Positions 1 through 10,930 of a stretch of 64,000 nt of DNA are shown here, piece by piece. Source of the DNA: Forficula auricularia (Eukaryota > Arthropoda > Insecta > Dermaptera > Forficulidae). The notes beneath the pieces were generated by a model that was not told the DNA's origin, ran no database searches, and saw only the letters and a program-made list of their open reading frames with translations. The stretch covers positions 17,663,079-17,727,078 of the forward strand of contig JALMQS010000128.1 in assembly GCA_024734495.1 (NCBI GenBank). Reading direction: 5' to 3'. Made by a program: the position numbers and the translations under genes. Within the stretch, counting starts at the first letter, position 1. Each line of letters begins with the position of its first letter.

Positions 1-10
1 ATCTAATGTT

Positions 11-195
11 GAATTGTTATTCCTCGAGTATTAGATGAGAATCGATGGCTATTTTTTATTTTAAGTCGATTCCTCCATGTCTACAGCAATGGTTACTAAT
101 AATAACCGAAATGTCAAAAATCCAATATAGAATGGTTATTCCTCGACTATTAAATGAGAATCGATCATTATTTTTGAATTAAAGTCAACATGAAC
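11..195. repeat. Diverged direct repeat, about 122 bp apart
   Basis: The segment near 14-75 (gttattcctcgagtattaga...) recurs in diverged form at 136-195 (gttattcctcgactattaaa...). Both continue into 'tgagaatcgat' and then an AT-rich stretch. It is an old tandem duplication with no coding potential. Confidence 0.6.
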
Positions 196-661
196 TGCAA
201 ATTGCAAGTGATATCTGATTAATAATAAAGGAATAAACATATTATTTTTTTATTGTTAAAGAATAAATAATTAATATATCCAATACACACCAAGCCAGCA
301 AAAAATATTAATATTTCAAATGAATTTGGATAAAGTTTAGCAACGATCCGTTGCAGTTTATTTTTAATACAATTCACATTAAAAATTCTATGATCGAATG
401 ATTAGGAAGGACCCTTAAAAAAATGTAAATTTCATCAAAAAAGCCAGTCTCTCTATTAACATAAAAATTAAGTAATCAGAGGCTCTTATTTGAACAAACG
501 AGTCGAAATAATTTTGAAAACCATTACAAGACAATTAATATGTAAATGTAAGTCCGAAAGGTGAATGAAGTAGGACGGAAATGATCTTTGTTGGTTAGTC
601 GGAAACGAAACGAGCCGTGGGCGGTTCTGGAAAATCCTCCTCCGATTGGATTGCTCGATGT

Positions 662-970
662 TTACCAGCTCATGAAGTTGCGTTTGTTCTGAAATCGAAG
701 AGGAAAGCCACCGTTGCAACTTTCGTTTCCCACTCGACGAATGATCTCATGAAGGGAGGTGGCAAATTTCAAAAGTGATTCAATTCCAGTTCCTTCCTCA
801 AGGTCCTCTGAAGCTGGAGCTGCTGGCTGCTCTTTCATTAACCAACAGCCCATGATGGGAACCCATTTCCCATAACTCTTTCTCTTTCTACCCCAAGCAA
901 GATTTATACGATCATTATTATATGAACGTAGTAGTACAACATTTGAATAATTTATATCAGGATGATTCAA
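662..970 (-). CDS. Possible coding exon, unknown product
   Basis: A 102-codon open frame on the minus strand in a tract clearly richer in G+C than its surroundings. The first codon shown is TTG; the frame opens a little upstream and has no ATG near its start, so an exon is more likely than a whole gene. The protein has a basic cluster GRKRKS near residue 27-32, an acidic Pro/Ala-rich stretch (PAAPASEDLEEGTG) and an amphipathic segment ESLLKFATSLHEIIRRV. The frame ends in TAA, but the last codons contain a good splice donor (agctg|gtaaac), so the exon could be spliced before the stop. GRKR after a small residue resembles an amidation and dibasic cleavage site of neuropeptide precursors, but no known peptide family is recognised. 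A chance ORF remains possible. Confidence 0.3.
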   Translation of the reverse strand: MNHPDINYSNVVLLRSYNNDRINLAWGRKRKSYGKWVPIMGCWLMKEQPAAPASEDLEEGTGIESLLKFATSLHEIIRRVGNESCNGGFPLRFQNKRNFMSW

Positions 971-999
971 TTTGAAAGAAATATCACTTCTACATATTC

Positions 1000-2620
1000 A
1001 CTTTACTTGATTAACTAGCATGTTAAGAAATTAGCCAAGCAAATTTTATATAGGCACATCAATGACTATTAAAAAGTAAATAAATAATTTAAAACCCACT
1101 TTGAAAATGTTGAAACGTGCGGACTGGAAAATGTTTGGAATTGCTGAAAATGAATCTGGTTTTCGGTCAAAACAAATTTCTTTAATATAAAATATGGTCT
1201 AGAGTATTTTTTTCATAGTTATTTATTTATTTTGTGATAAAATATCTCGAAAATAATTTATCAAACTTGGATGGTGCAAAGCCGTAGTACCCCCCCATAT
1301 CGTATATTTTAATAAAATAAAAGTTAAGCGAAATTATGTAAATAATCTTATTGGCAAAGGTATATATTTAAGTTCAATTTTTTTCTTTTTAACTGGGAAC
1401 CTAAATGTTTATACAAAGATGAAACTTCTAATAATACCGGCTTGAGAATATTATAACTTGGTTAATTATAACGGGGGCAAGAAAAAATACTATCTAATAT
1501 CTTGGCGTTGATAGGAACCTTCCACACATTTTCTTTGATTCTAGTTAATTGGAATTCAGTGATAAAATATGTTGTCAATATATTGTATATCCTAGAATGG
1601 TCAGATTACTTCTGTAGACAAAGCTGATTCATGCAAGCTTGACTTTCTCTTCTAGACCTGACGATATTTTAAGTCCACTCAACTTCTTAAGCTAGACTTG
1701 AATTCACCCTTTCTAGAATCTATTATGAGGGGCCTCCAAGTATTTTCTTGCTACTCAGGAGAGAACAATTTGACCTTAACTTCTATTCTCTAGCTCATCA
1801 TGAAACCGCCTCGCTCTTTCCCTCTAATATAGATACTACCATGGTATTTTTTCTGACAATTTTAAGACGATAATCTCCCAAAAAACCTCATTGGTAAAAA
1901 ACTCTCCATTCAATGTCAAAAAAGCAAAGAATCAACTAACGCATTCGCCAACTCACCCTTTATCCTTATGACTCGGTTTGCCCTCCGTCTTTCCCGCGAC
2001 CAATATTGGTCTGCTTTTCAAGACGCCCATCCACAGATATGTTTGACTCCAAATCAACCCCTAAAAACTCTTCTTCTCCTCTTCCTTCTATTTACGATGC
2101 AGGGGCCAATCCTGATCTAAAGGCACCAATCTTTGTGTTACTTCTTCTCGCATCAATTTCATTTATAATAAATAAATAAAAATTGGAAACGAACGTTAAG
2201 CCAACGCTTTTATAAAATTTTGGTTTTAGTTTACAGTACCATAAAATAAATTCTTACAAAACTTAAGGGATAAAGAATTTATAATTTAGTTATTGAAATG
2301 ATATTACTAAAAATGCTATCCAATTAATTCTATAATCGAAAAATCGTAGAACTAATACCACTTATTGTGTTAATTTTAATAGCAGTACATACATTCTTAA
2401 ACTGTCTTCATCTGACAGGATAGTTTCCGTTTCCTGAATGATGATAAGATGGGGGTTACGATAAAATCCAAACCCAGGACCCACGCGCATAAGCTCTCTG
2501 CTGCTCTGCTTCTTAGTTGTCTTAGAGATAAAACTGACTCTAGGAAACTGTTAAAAATACGATATATAGTAGACTCTAACTATAACTCCATGAACATCTA
2601 AAGGATCTTTCTAAGGAATC
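1000..2620. other. No identifiable gene
   Basis: AT-rich, with a somewhat more GC-rich patch at about 1930-2160. A 50-codon plus-strand frame starts at 1968 and ends at 2120. It has no recognisable domain and no supporting signals, so it is not called. Confidence 0.5.
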
Positions 2621-2623
2621 AAG

Positions 2624-3017
2624 ATTTTAAATTTTATAAATTAAAGGGGTTTTTTAGTCACATAAAATAAATAAATACAGTAATTTTAATCGATTATCAT
2701 TATTTATTTGATCGATTTACCAGAGAGTTTCGGTCACCCCTGGCTGACCATCTTAACTAGTACTAAAAATTGAAATATTTTATAAAATTTTCTAAACAAT
2801 TAGACAAAATAAAAACCATACAGTTTCACTTATATACATACAATTTTGTTCAAGATTTGGAATTTGTCACTCTGCATACTACTGAAGATGGTCAACCTGG
2901 AGTGACCGAAACTGTCTGGTAAAAAGATCAAATAAATAATGATAATTGATTAAAATTAGTCTAATATATATTTATTTTATGTGACTAAAAAATTCCTTTA
3001 ATTTATAAAATTTAAAT
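2624..3017. mobile_element. Hammerhead-bearing fold-back, Penelope-like remnant
   Basis: Two inverted arms, about 2624-2763 and 2877-3017, are separated by an unrelated AT-rich spacer. Each arm carries a version of the same hammerhead-containing terminal repeat. The plus-strand copy is intact in its core. In the minus-strand copy the CTGAAGA core has decayed to a TTAAGA-like form. No target-site duplication is convincing here, unlike the other fold-backs of this window, so this is probably an older insertion. Confidence 0.7.
2877..2921 (+). ncRNA. Type I hammerhead ribozyme motif (intact core)
   Basis: The core CTGAAGA is at 2882-2888. Stem II is ggtca/tgacc (2890-2894 with 2903-2907). GAAA is at 2908-2911, followed by a short helix III half ACTGT and the cleavage triplet GTC ending at 2916. 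Helix I pairs 2877-2881 with 2917-2921, with one G-U. An extra T (2889) sits between the core and stem II. Helix III is too short for a stable monomer, so cleavage, if any, may be dimeric. Family knowledge: Penelope-like elements carry such ribozymes in their terminal repeats. Confidence 0.65.
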
Positions 3018-3019
3018 TC

Positions 3020-5550
3020 CATATAAGACACTTAAGTTTTGGAAGAACCATGATGTCTCCTTTGAAGCCACCGAGTCAGTAGGAGAGTTTCGTTATTTAC
3101 TGTCGACTATTAAACCACACCTCTTCATATAATTAAGAACGATATCGAATGTTTTCATCAGGCCTGACTATAACAACAGAGATGCTTTTATCATAATAAT
3201 ATAATTCATTGTCTCATAAAGAATAATTTACTTTTTTAGTATTTTCCCCAAAGTTTCTTTTTTATATAGAACGCCTGAATTTATATATTTTCCGTGGAAA
3301 GCCGTTTCCAACTTATTCTTTTATCAACTAATAAAACCAAGTTTTTAGTATGTTTGCCTACGAATTTCATTTTATTTTTCCTACTGAGGATTATATACCT
3401 ACACCCAGAATTTATTAGCGAACCGGATAAGTTTCGTGCTAGACAAATATACGTATATATATATATTTTGCTTTTTACAATTTAAATAAGTTCAATTTTA
3501 ACTAATTAAATCTATGTTGTAATTTAAACTTTTTCTAAACATTATGATGTTTAGAAAATTAATTTTTCGGTTTAGTCAAGGTGTTAGGTTAGCTTGAGAA
3601 ATTTAATTTCATTTACCCATGAGACCTAGTGAATATAAAATGGTACCTAGTTAGACTTTAGAACTAAATATGTGGATTAACATTTTATTACTAAAAAATA
3701 TCTTTACATATACTTCAGTGAGCAATATTATTGTCCTTGAACATGGAAAAACTGCATTTTTTTAGTTCTCTGGCTTTTAATTGAATTATGGCCAAAGGGT
3801 GACAGGTTATTGCTTTTTAATTTTTTAATACTTATTTGTAGTTTATAAACTAATCCATAATAGATTGATTATTTTATGGGAGCAAAAATAAAAAATAGTG
3901 TTTTATCTTAGTGTGAGCTATTCCTGCAAAGATTTCTTTAATTATAATCTTTTTTTTTCAACATTCATTCAGTGATCGATTTAAAATCCTAGTGTATAGT
4001 AAGAAAGCTCCAAAGTGGGAGTTTTTTAGATTATTGTGCCTGCGTGTGTTAAGAAAGGGTTAGTCCAAAATTATGAAATATTTCCAGAAATTCACTTATT
4101 TCCCCCTTATCAATGACAAATAATAGGAAATTTATTATACAAGTAATTTGGAAGGTATAAACATTTTTCTTCTGGTCCAGTCGTATGGAATTTACAGAGT
4201 GACTGGCCACTCATCTAGTATAATAAATACCTATATGTGGGTGCAAATGGATTGGACCAACTCGCATTTGGCTTTTTAGTTATCAGGTAAAATAAGAGAT
4301 CGACCTATCGTTTGGGAATCTTTTTGTGAACTTTTGAAATCAAAAAACTCGAATTCTGTTTGAAAATTGGAATTGGAATTCTTTAAAAAGTCATTTAACT
4401 ATTTCAGTTAATCTACATTATTATTATTATTATTATTAAGCCTTTATTTACAATAAATTGATTGATACAGTGTATTTAAAACATAATCTACATATACTTA
4501 TATAAATGAAAGTAAAAATGAGAAACGAACATTCTAATTTCGTTCGAACTGTTCAATCCTCCTTTCAATATAATAACTGTAATTGTGGAGGGTAATATTT
4601 TACAAAACTACTCTTGATAAGAGGAGTATTTTGAAAAATATTCATAACGTTCACAATCATATAAGGGTATTTTTGAAGTGGCTGGTTTATTAAAGCACTA
4701 ATCAAGTTCCGAGTTACGTAAAAAAGGGAAACAAAATCAAATATTCATTTCACTTGTGATGATTAAGTGGGAGCAATATTGAGCCCACAATTAGTAAGGA
4801 GAGTAGGCTTTAACTAATCTGATCCTCTCTGAGTGTCTATAATTTAGAGGGGAAATTCAAGCTTATCGAGCCTACTGCGTACTTATGATGTCCACATCAG
4901 CCTGGCAGTTGATGTTGATGTTGATGTTGATGGGGTCAGGCCTCGAAAGGCAATGCATTCAAAGCTGATCACACTTAGAGCCCTTTAGGGTCGCGACCGG
5001 GTCAATATGGTCCATCTACTATTAATGAATCGCTTAAAAGGGATTCATCGCATTGGAAATTTTTATTTTATTTTGTTTTAATAGACAGACCTTAATTGAT
5101 TTAAATTTTGAAATATTTCAAATTAATGAATTCAAATGAAGGAATTGTCAAAGAGATTCATACTTATTGTTTTTTTATCAAATTAAGAGCTAATTTATGA
5201 ATCATTGAACAAAAATATTGTTATTTTCTAATGGGATAAAATTATAAATATTTTTTTTTTCAATTTTTGATATATTTAACTCTATGCACTGGAATTACTT
5301 CTAAACATTTATTTATTTTTAAAGTTTTGGTTTTTAATAGTTATCTATTTTCAGTTTTAAAAATATTGGTTTTAATTCAAACAATTGCATATATGGGTTT
5401 TTGGGTCCCAACATTTTAGGATCTAACACTATTATCATACATTTTAACCAGCTATTGGATGACATTAGTTATTACATTTTTATTTTATAATATTTTTTCA
5501 TATCACTAATTATTTCAAGGTGAAAAAACTTTGAAATTAAATTATGAATT
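3020..5550. other. No identifiable gene; minor simple repeats
   Basis: AT-rich DNA. Visible structure is limited to a (ttgatg)n run at about 4912-4932, a small imperfect hairpin at about 4590-4640 and a short (att)n run near 4421-4437. The 63-codon frame at 3294-3485 is low in complexity and unsupported. Confidence 0.5.
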
Positions 5551-5552
5551 AA

Positions 5553-5882
5553 GTATTTGGACAACATTGGAAGAAGCTGAAACCTCATGAATGTGAATAT
5601 TGGTCTCTAATGGAATACATGTCAATTTTTATTGAAAATGGATTATTAATGAAATGCAACAAAAGTCAAATAGACCGCAAGATTGAAGAAGATAAGCGAA
5701 CAAGCTTAGAAATGATGTCACGTTTGCTCGAAAAAGTGGAAAATCACAAAATTTTAGGATATAAAGAATTGAAAGATTTGAAGGAATGGATCCAAATCAA
5801 AATCATTATTAAATATCTCAAAATGATCATTGAAAATAAAATATGTTTCAAATTCAGATTATATGTTGCTTGGAAAACCTAG
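5553..5882 (+). CDS. Unassigned ORF, Lys/Glu-rich helical protein fragment
   Basis: Open for 109 codons from 5553 (after a TAA) to a TAG at 5880-5882. The first ATG is at 5610, leaving 90 residues. The translation is rich in Lys, Glu and Leu and is predicted by eye to be mostly helical (EEDKRTSLEMMSRLLEKVEN). No catalytic or metal-binding motif is visible. The frame starts without an ATG and has no neighbouring gene, so it may be a remnant of a transposon protein or a chance ORF in AT-rich DNA. Function unknown. Confidence 0.3.
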   Translation, partial: VFGQHWKKLKPHECEYWSLMEYMSIFIENGLLMKCNKSQIDRKIEEDKRTSLEMMSRLLEKVENHKILGYKELKDLKEWIQIKIIIKYLKMIIENKICFKFRLYVAWKT

Positions 5883-6239
5883 CCAAGTTTTTATTAAAGT
5901 CAGATCTATAATTAAAAATTAAGTTATTAGGTATTATTTAGAACCATGTTGTCTCAGTTGAAAAACAATGCGTTTACTAACAAATTGTAGCTGATTACAA
6001 GCATATAAAGTTATATGTCAGCTCGCGTTAATAACAATTATTTTAGAAATTACTGACATATTTCGCTCAAAAGTCGGCATTTAGAAATGGTCAAACGTAC
6101 GAAATTCATTTAGTGTTTTAGGCTTAAAAAATTAAAATTAATATTGGATTATTTTTGAGACATCCTGATAATATATATAAAGCAAGTAAATTTTTCAAGG
6201 GTTCAAAACTTCTTTGTTTCTAATCAAATATAAAATTAG

Positions 6240-8640
6240 ATTACTATTAAGTTGGCCTTGTTCAAAGTTGAGTCGGGACTCCAAAGATGAAGGATTTAAA
6301 GTTAAAAATCTTTAATCTTGATCAGTCAAATAAAACCAAAATTGTAAATTAGATAAAAAAAACATTTAATAAGAGAGGTTTAGTAATCATTAGAACCTGG
6401 AATTGAATTAAATTTTTTTGAGTGGTGTGGTAGTGGTATTTTATCTAGAAGTTTGAATTAGAAGATGGAACTTGGCACACAAGAACAGATTTAAATTATA
6501 AACCAGATTTCTACGTATTTTAGCCATTCAACACTGCCATTAAATCCTTCTGATTTTTCGTGCATTGTTCAAACCAACAACTGAAGCAGAAAACCCAAAG
6601 TTTGATCAAACTTCGTTTTGAAAAATATAAATATTTTAGCAGCTATAATATACGCTCTACAACTTTGGTTTAATGGAATTTATCGTATCGGTATCAGACC
6701 GAAATATATTATGTCAATTTTTTAATATGGGATACATGTTAGACGATTAACAAGTTGCGTATATATGGTGGTGATACAGACCCAAAAGAAACTTCTAATG
6801 CGTGAAGCACTGGACAAATGGCGACTGGCAACTAAACAACCGATTCAGTTTAACTCTTCATGATCATGATCACTTGGAGGAGGTTGTAGCTTTGATGGTT
6901 CGTGAAGACAAAACTATTTTCATGGTGAAGTAGGTGCCTCTATTTTTCTTGATTGGTATTTAATGGTTAATTTGTTCGTAGGTGTTATCGAAGGCATCAC
7001 GTTGTTACATGTTATAAAGGTATTGAAGATTCTTGTACAACTGTTCTTATTTCCAGTTTCACTAATTTCTGGAAGTTTAGGTGCTATTGGCGACGTTTAG
7101 AGTTAAAGTTGATACGCTTCCTTTAGGTCAAATTGTTGATATTATCAAACCATACTCGGCGTTTTCAAAGATTATTATTTCATCAAACCTGGTAAGAACT
7201 GGATGGAAAATTGTTTTCCTGCAAGAATTTAACTTACATCACACCTGACAAGAGAACAACCTGCAACACCTGTTAACTGCTCAATCGAACGATTCTGCTG
7301 AAGTCAAATTAATCGGTCACAATCAGTTGTTACAACATCCCCCAAAAAAATTATTGTGGAATTTCCGATATCTTTATGGTTAATAAAACATTTCATATTT
7401 CTGTTTTATCTATTATTTTTATTAATTCAACTGCCTTTGTATAAAGGGCGTATCAACTTGATCCAGGCGGAACAAGTTGATATATCTTCTAAAGTTTTGG
7501 CTTTATTTTGAAACTTTATTTGACAAGACAAAATTTAATTTTATGAAGTTTAAATAACATCACAAGCGCTTAATGAAATACATTTATGAGGTTAGATTAC
7601 ACAAAACATTTTAAAGATGTTGACTTGTGAAAAATTTCAAAATCAGGACGATAAAAGTGTATCGGCTAGACCAGTCACCTACTATAACTGCTGAACTAGA
7701 TGTTACCGAAACGTCAACTCAATTATCAAATACTTTTAATTACTATTTAAAAATTGTTGTTTTTAGTTTTCGGATTACATTTTTACTCTCTGGAATCAGA
7801 CGAGTTATGAAATTAGGAATTACATTAATTATTAACCATGTCTCTGACATATGCAATTAATTAAAATTATTCATTTACATCCTGGATCTAATAGATGACA
7901 CCTCTTTTGGTGATTTTCTTGAAGATTTAACTCTAGTTCTCTTCTTGATATAAAATCTTTAAAATTAATAGTACGTATTATTCACATAAATTGAATGAAT
8001 GAATTGGAAATTCATTAGACATACTTAAAGGTTTCTCATTTCAGGTAAATATTGAACGTATATGACTGGATGGTAAAACCGATCTTACTTCTATAAAGGT
8101 TTGCAACAGCATATCTTATGGCTCCTGAAATTAGAAGTGGAATCAAGTTTTTATCAGCAAGATGTAATAGATCCAACATCATTAAATATAGTCCTTTGAA
8201 GTAATACAAATTAATTAAAGATTAAATTATAATATAATTTTATTTAAATTGGAAGATTTTTTATTGTTTTTAGTTAAATATTTGAAATTTTTCCTTAAAA
8301 TTACTCATTGATTGAAGCAATTAGTTGAAGATTCGAGATAACCGTTAATTCAGGAATTGATCAAAAGGCGGATCAGGAATTTTATGGGGGGGAAGATGTA
8401 TGAAATTCTGATCTTCTTGCAAGATCTACTTTATCTCGTCGCGATCGAATATCGAATTATTAGCAACAGGAGGGAACTGGGACTCTACACATGGAACTTG
8501 CCTTTCGGAAGTTTAGGTTAAATAAATGTTTTTACAAATTGCTGCAGACTTTGGAGCTCTACCATGGAAGACGGTCATACTAAAACTGGATCCATGAGGT
8601 GGAGTTGACAAATTAGTTTTAATGTATGATTTAATTTTGG
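6240..8640 (+). pseudogene. Possible decayed multi-exon gene, 5' part
   Basis: Several short open stretches on the plus strand look more protein-like than chance and sit beside splice-like signals. Examples: a segment reading LEDGTWHTRTDLNYKPDFYV near 6460; one containing VVALMVREDKTIFMVK near 6890, followed by gtaggt...gttcgtag; one reading VDTLPLGQIVDIIKPYSAFS near 7110; and one near 8360 containing DQEFYGGEDV. The frames are broken by stops and shifts and I cannot join them into one protein or name a family. It may be an old gene copy or a transposon gene in decay. Confidence 0.25.
7627..7860 (+). other. Short unassigned frame inside the decayed tract
   Basis: A 77-codon frame opening at a GTG. 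Its first ~28 residues (NFKIRTIKVYRLDQ) resemble the start of a second frame at 6287 (MKDLKLKIFNLDQ). The similarity suggests two diverged copies of one exon-like unit, but the rest is low-complexity. No function can be given. Confidence 0.2.
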
Positions 8641-9120
8641 AAAAATACATTTTTTTAATATATTATTATTATTAGATTCAGTAGGTTGATGAGTTGTACC
8701 TGTTATTACCAATCATCAATAAAGTGAAACAAAGCTCACTATATTATTTAATCTCAATGTTCTTGTGGACCAGATGTGATGGGTTGGAAATGCAAACTAT
8801 GCAAATCATAAATTTGCTATTAATTACTAACAAGAAATTTAAAAATATATAAAAATAGGAGCTTTGTCTCTGAGATACAAGCTCTCAAAAAGTCCAGGAC
8901 CCACTGAGGCCTTAACCATATGCACTTCCCGTACTATAGACCAGCATGTGAAAGTGAAATTAAATTGAAGAGGTTATTTTTGACAGAGTTCTGTCTTGTC
9001 TGATTCTTGAGAAAATCTCACATTGGTTGTCCCTCATGATTTGAATAAATATATACCTAGGTATATAAATGAATATATATATGTATATGTTTATTTATTG
9101 AATACTATATGGTTTTGAGT
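8640..9120. other. No identifiable gene
   Basis: AT-rich spacer between the decayed coding-like tract and the dispersed repeat. Nothing recognisable apart from a short (ta)n stretch at about 9055-9090. Confidence 0.5.
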
Positions 9121-9830
9121 TGACCTTCATCATCCGGTCACTTTGAAACCGACTTCAAAGGAGGAGGGTTTCTCTGCCTCAGTCGTGCTTTTTTTTGCCT
9201 GTGTTGCCTCATATCTCCGCCATCCAACCAGTGCAGTTTTTGCGTGGATCCAGTCCAGCTTCCGATTGGTCCCATTTTTCATTTTTCATGGAGATGGGCA
9301 TTGGGTTTGTTTGACCTAACCTCTTTGTTTATGAACAAATTTGATGGTTCTTTTTTTATCGAAGAGGGTATCTTAGGGATAATTGTCCATATATTAATTT
9401 GGTCAGGTTCATTGAAGTAAACAGTCCTTCTATTGAAGCATCCTTTAAAAGAAAAATAAGAAATAATTTTAAGAATAAAACCAAGCTCGACTTCCAAAAA
9501 TTAAATGCAACAAATAAAATACACTAAAATTACTCGAAATGAAGGTATTATCTTGTTAGTTACAGCTGAAGCGACGAAATATTAACATGAAATTACCTTT
9601 TTAAAGTCGATTTTTCAAACATATGCCTTTTATGGATCCACATTCAGATATTGAATGATCTACTTAGTTTGTTCCAGATGCGCTCGCTTATAGGTGGTTG
9701 TTTTAGGCACCGACAAAAAATAATTTCATGTTAATATTTCACGTCGTTCGTTATAACTAAATAGGATAATTATTTGCTCTATACAGTATATGCTATTTGA
9801 TACATTTAATTTTTCAAGTCGGTTTTACAT
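9120..9830. repeat. Dispersed 'gacttcaaa' repeat, copy 1
   Basis: Contains 'accgacttcaaaggaggagg' near 9149 and, about 600 bp on, 'caagtcggttttac' near 9817 in the opposite sense. It also holds a middle part with 'tctttgtttatg' and 'atattaatttggtcagg'. The same modules in the same order occur at 59680-60722. Sequences with this head are common in insect genomes as short interspersed elements of uncertain class. The small frames inside (9279-9497, 9838-10101) are not genes. Confidence 0.55.
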
Positions 9831-10439
9831 TTTTCTACTAAGATGTGCACCAATAAAAATGTTTCAAATGCCGTTTCTCCTTTAAAAACTTTGAAAGAAG
9901 GTTAAAGAAATTTTCTTTTAAAAAAGGTAAAAAATGGATGCTGTTTGTGAACATATTTACTATCACTAGATCTCTTTTTATATACAGGTTGCTAGATGAT
10001 GGTACACATTTCCGTTTTAGAAGGTAAACCGCATTATTGTATGAAGCGACAAATATAATTTGTATTGTTGCTAAGACTTGATCCATTATTACTAAAATCA
10101 TTTCACAGAAGATACAACACCAAGTTCATAAAAACTATTTATTTTCATGGGATTATAGTCCTCTGTATCCTATGATAAATCAATTATGGGATTTAGATAA
10201 AAGGATCTAGGGATTCAAGTTGTACAAATTTATTTGGTTCTCAAAGCGAAAATTAGCTGAAGAATAGAAGGTCATACTGAAAATCCTTGTTAAAGTTTTT
10301 GACGAATTTCCTTACCAAAAAAAAGTCGGGATGCTAATGCGTCGCTTGCTCCTGGTAATCAAGTTTTTATTGCAAATTTATAAATTACTGTCTTTTGATG
10401 GAAATCTATGAATTATCATTAGTATTGATAAATTATTTT

Positions 10440-10930
10440 CCTATTTTCTACCTTTTACTTATTTTCAGGTGTTGTTCAAATTACTATTTTAGTTAATTTA
10501 TGTTGATTTTTGTTAATGTATTGTAGCTAGATTATAATATGCAATTATTTACAGATACAAACTTTCGGACTTGTGCCTCTAAACTTTCAGGATCAAGGAA
10601 TAAAGATTTATTTGTTTAAATCTCATGGGAAAAATTTGAAGTGCTATGTAGGTATAGATATTTACGTTGGCTCAACATTCAACATGGATCCTGATCCTTT
10701 ATGAATTCAAAGAATTGCAATGGCTCAGGTTTTCTTCTATGAAATACAAATATAAACAATCTCAAGTTCAAATTCAAGGTTATATAATATGGGATTGATG
10801 GGGTTACACTAATTATGAGACACCTGGAGGAAAACGTGGTACCTCATTCGCCAATGGGGACATCACTGACTTTTAGAAGAATGAACTCTATCCATGGGGC
10901 GATTTTTGGATCTAACACCTTCAAGACTCA
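10440..10930 (+). pseudogene. Possible decayed exons, 3' part
   Basis: After a pyrimidine-rich tract ending 'ttatttacag' at about 10552 the plus strand is open for ~49 codons, including QDQGIKIYLFKSHGKNLKCY. Near 10780-10900 a second stretch includes GYTNYETPGGKRGTSFANGD and a Trp-rich end (LYPWGDFWI). It is interrupted by one TGA and one TAG. Both look like real but disabled coding sequence. They lie on the same strand as the fragments at 6240-8640 and could belong to the same gene. The family is not recognised. Confidence 0.3.

Noticed and set aside
1968..2120. 50-codon plus-strand frame in a GC-richer patch
   Set aside because: No domain, no splice or promoter support; the hydrophobic tail could be chance.
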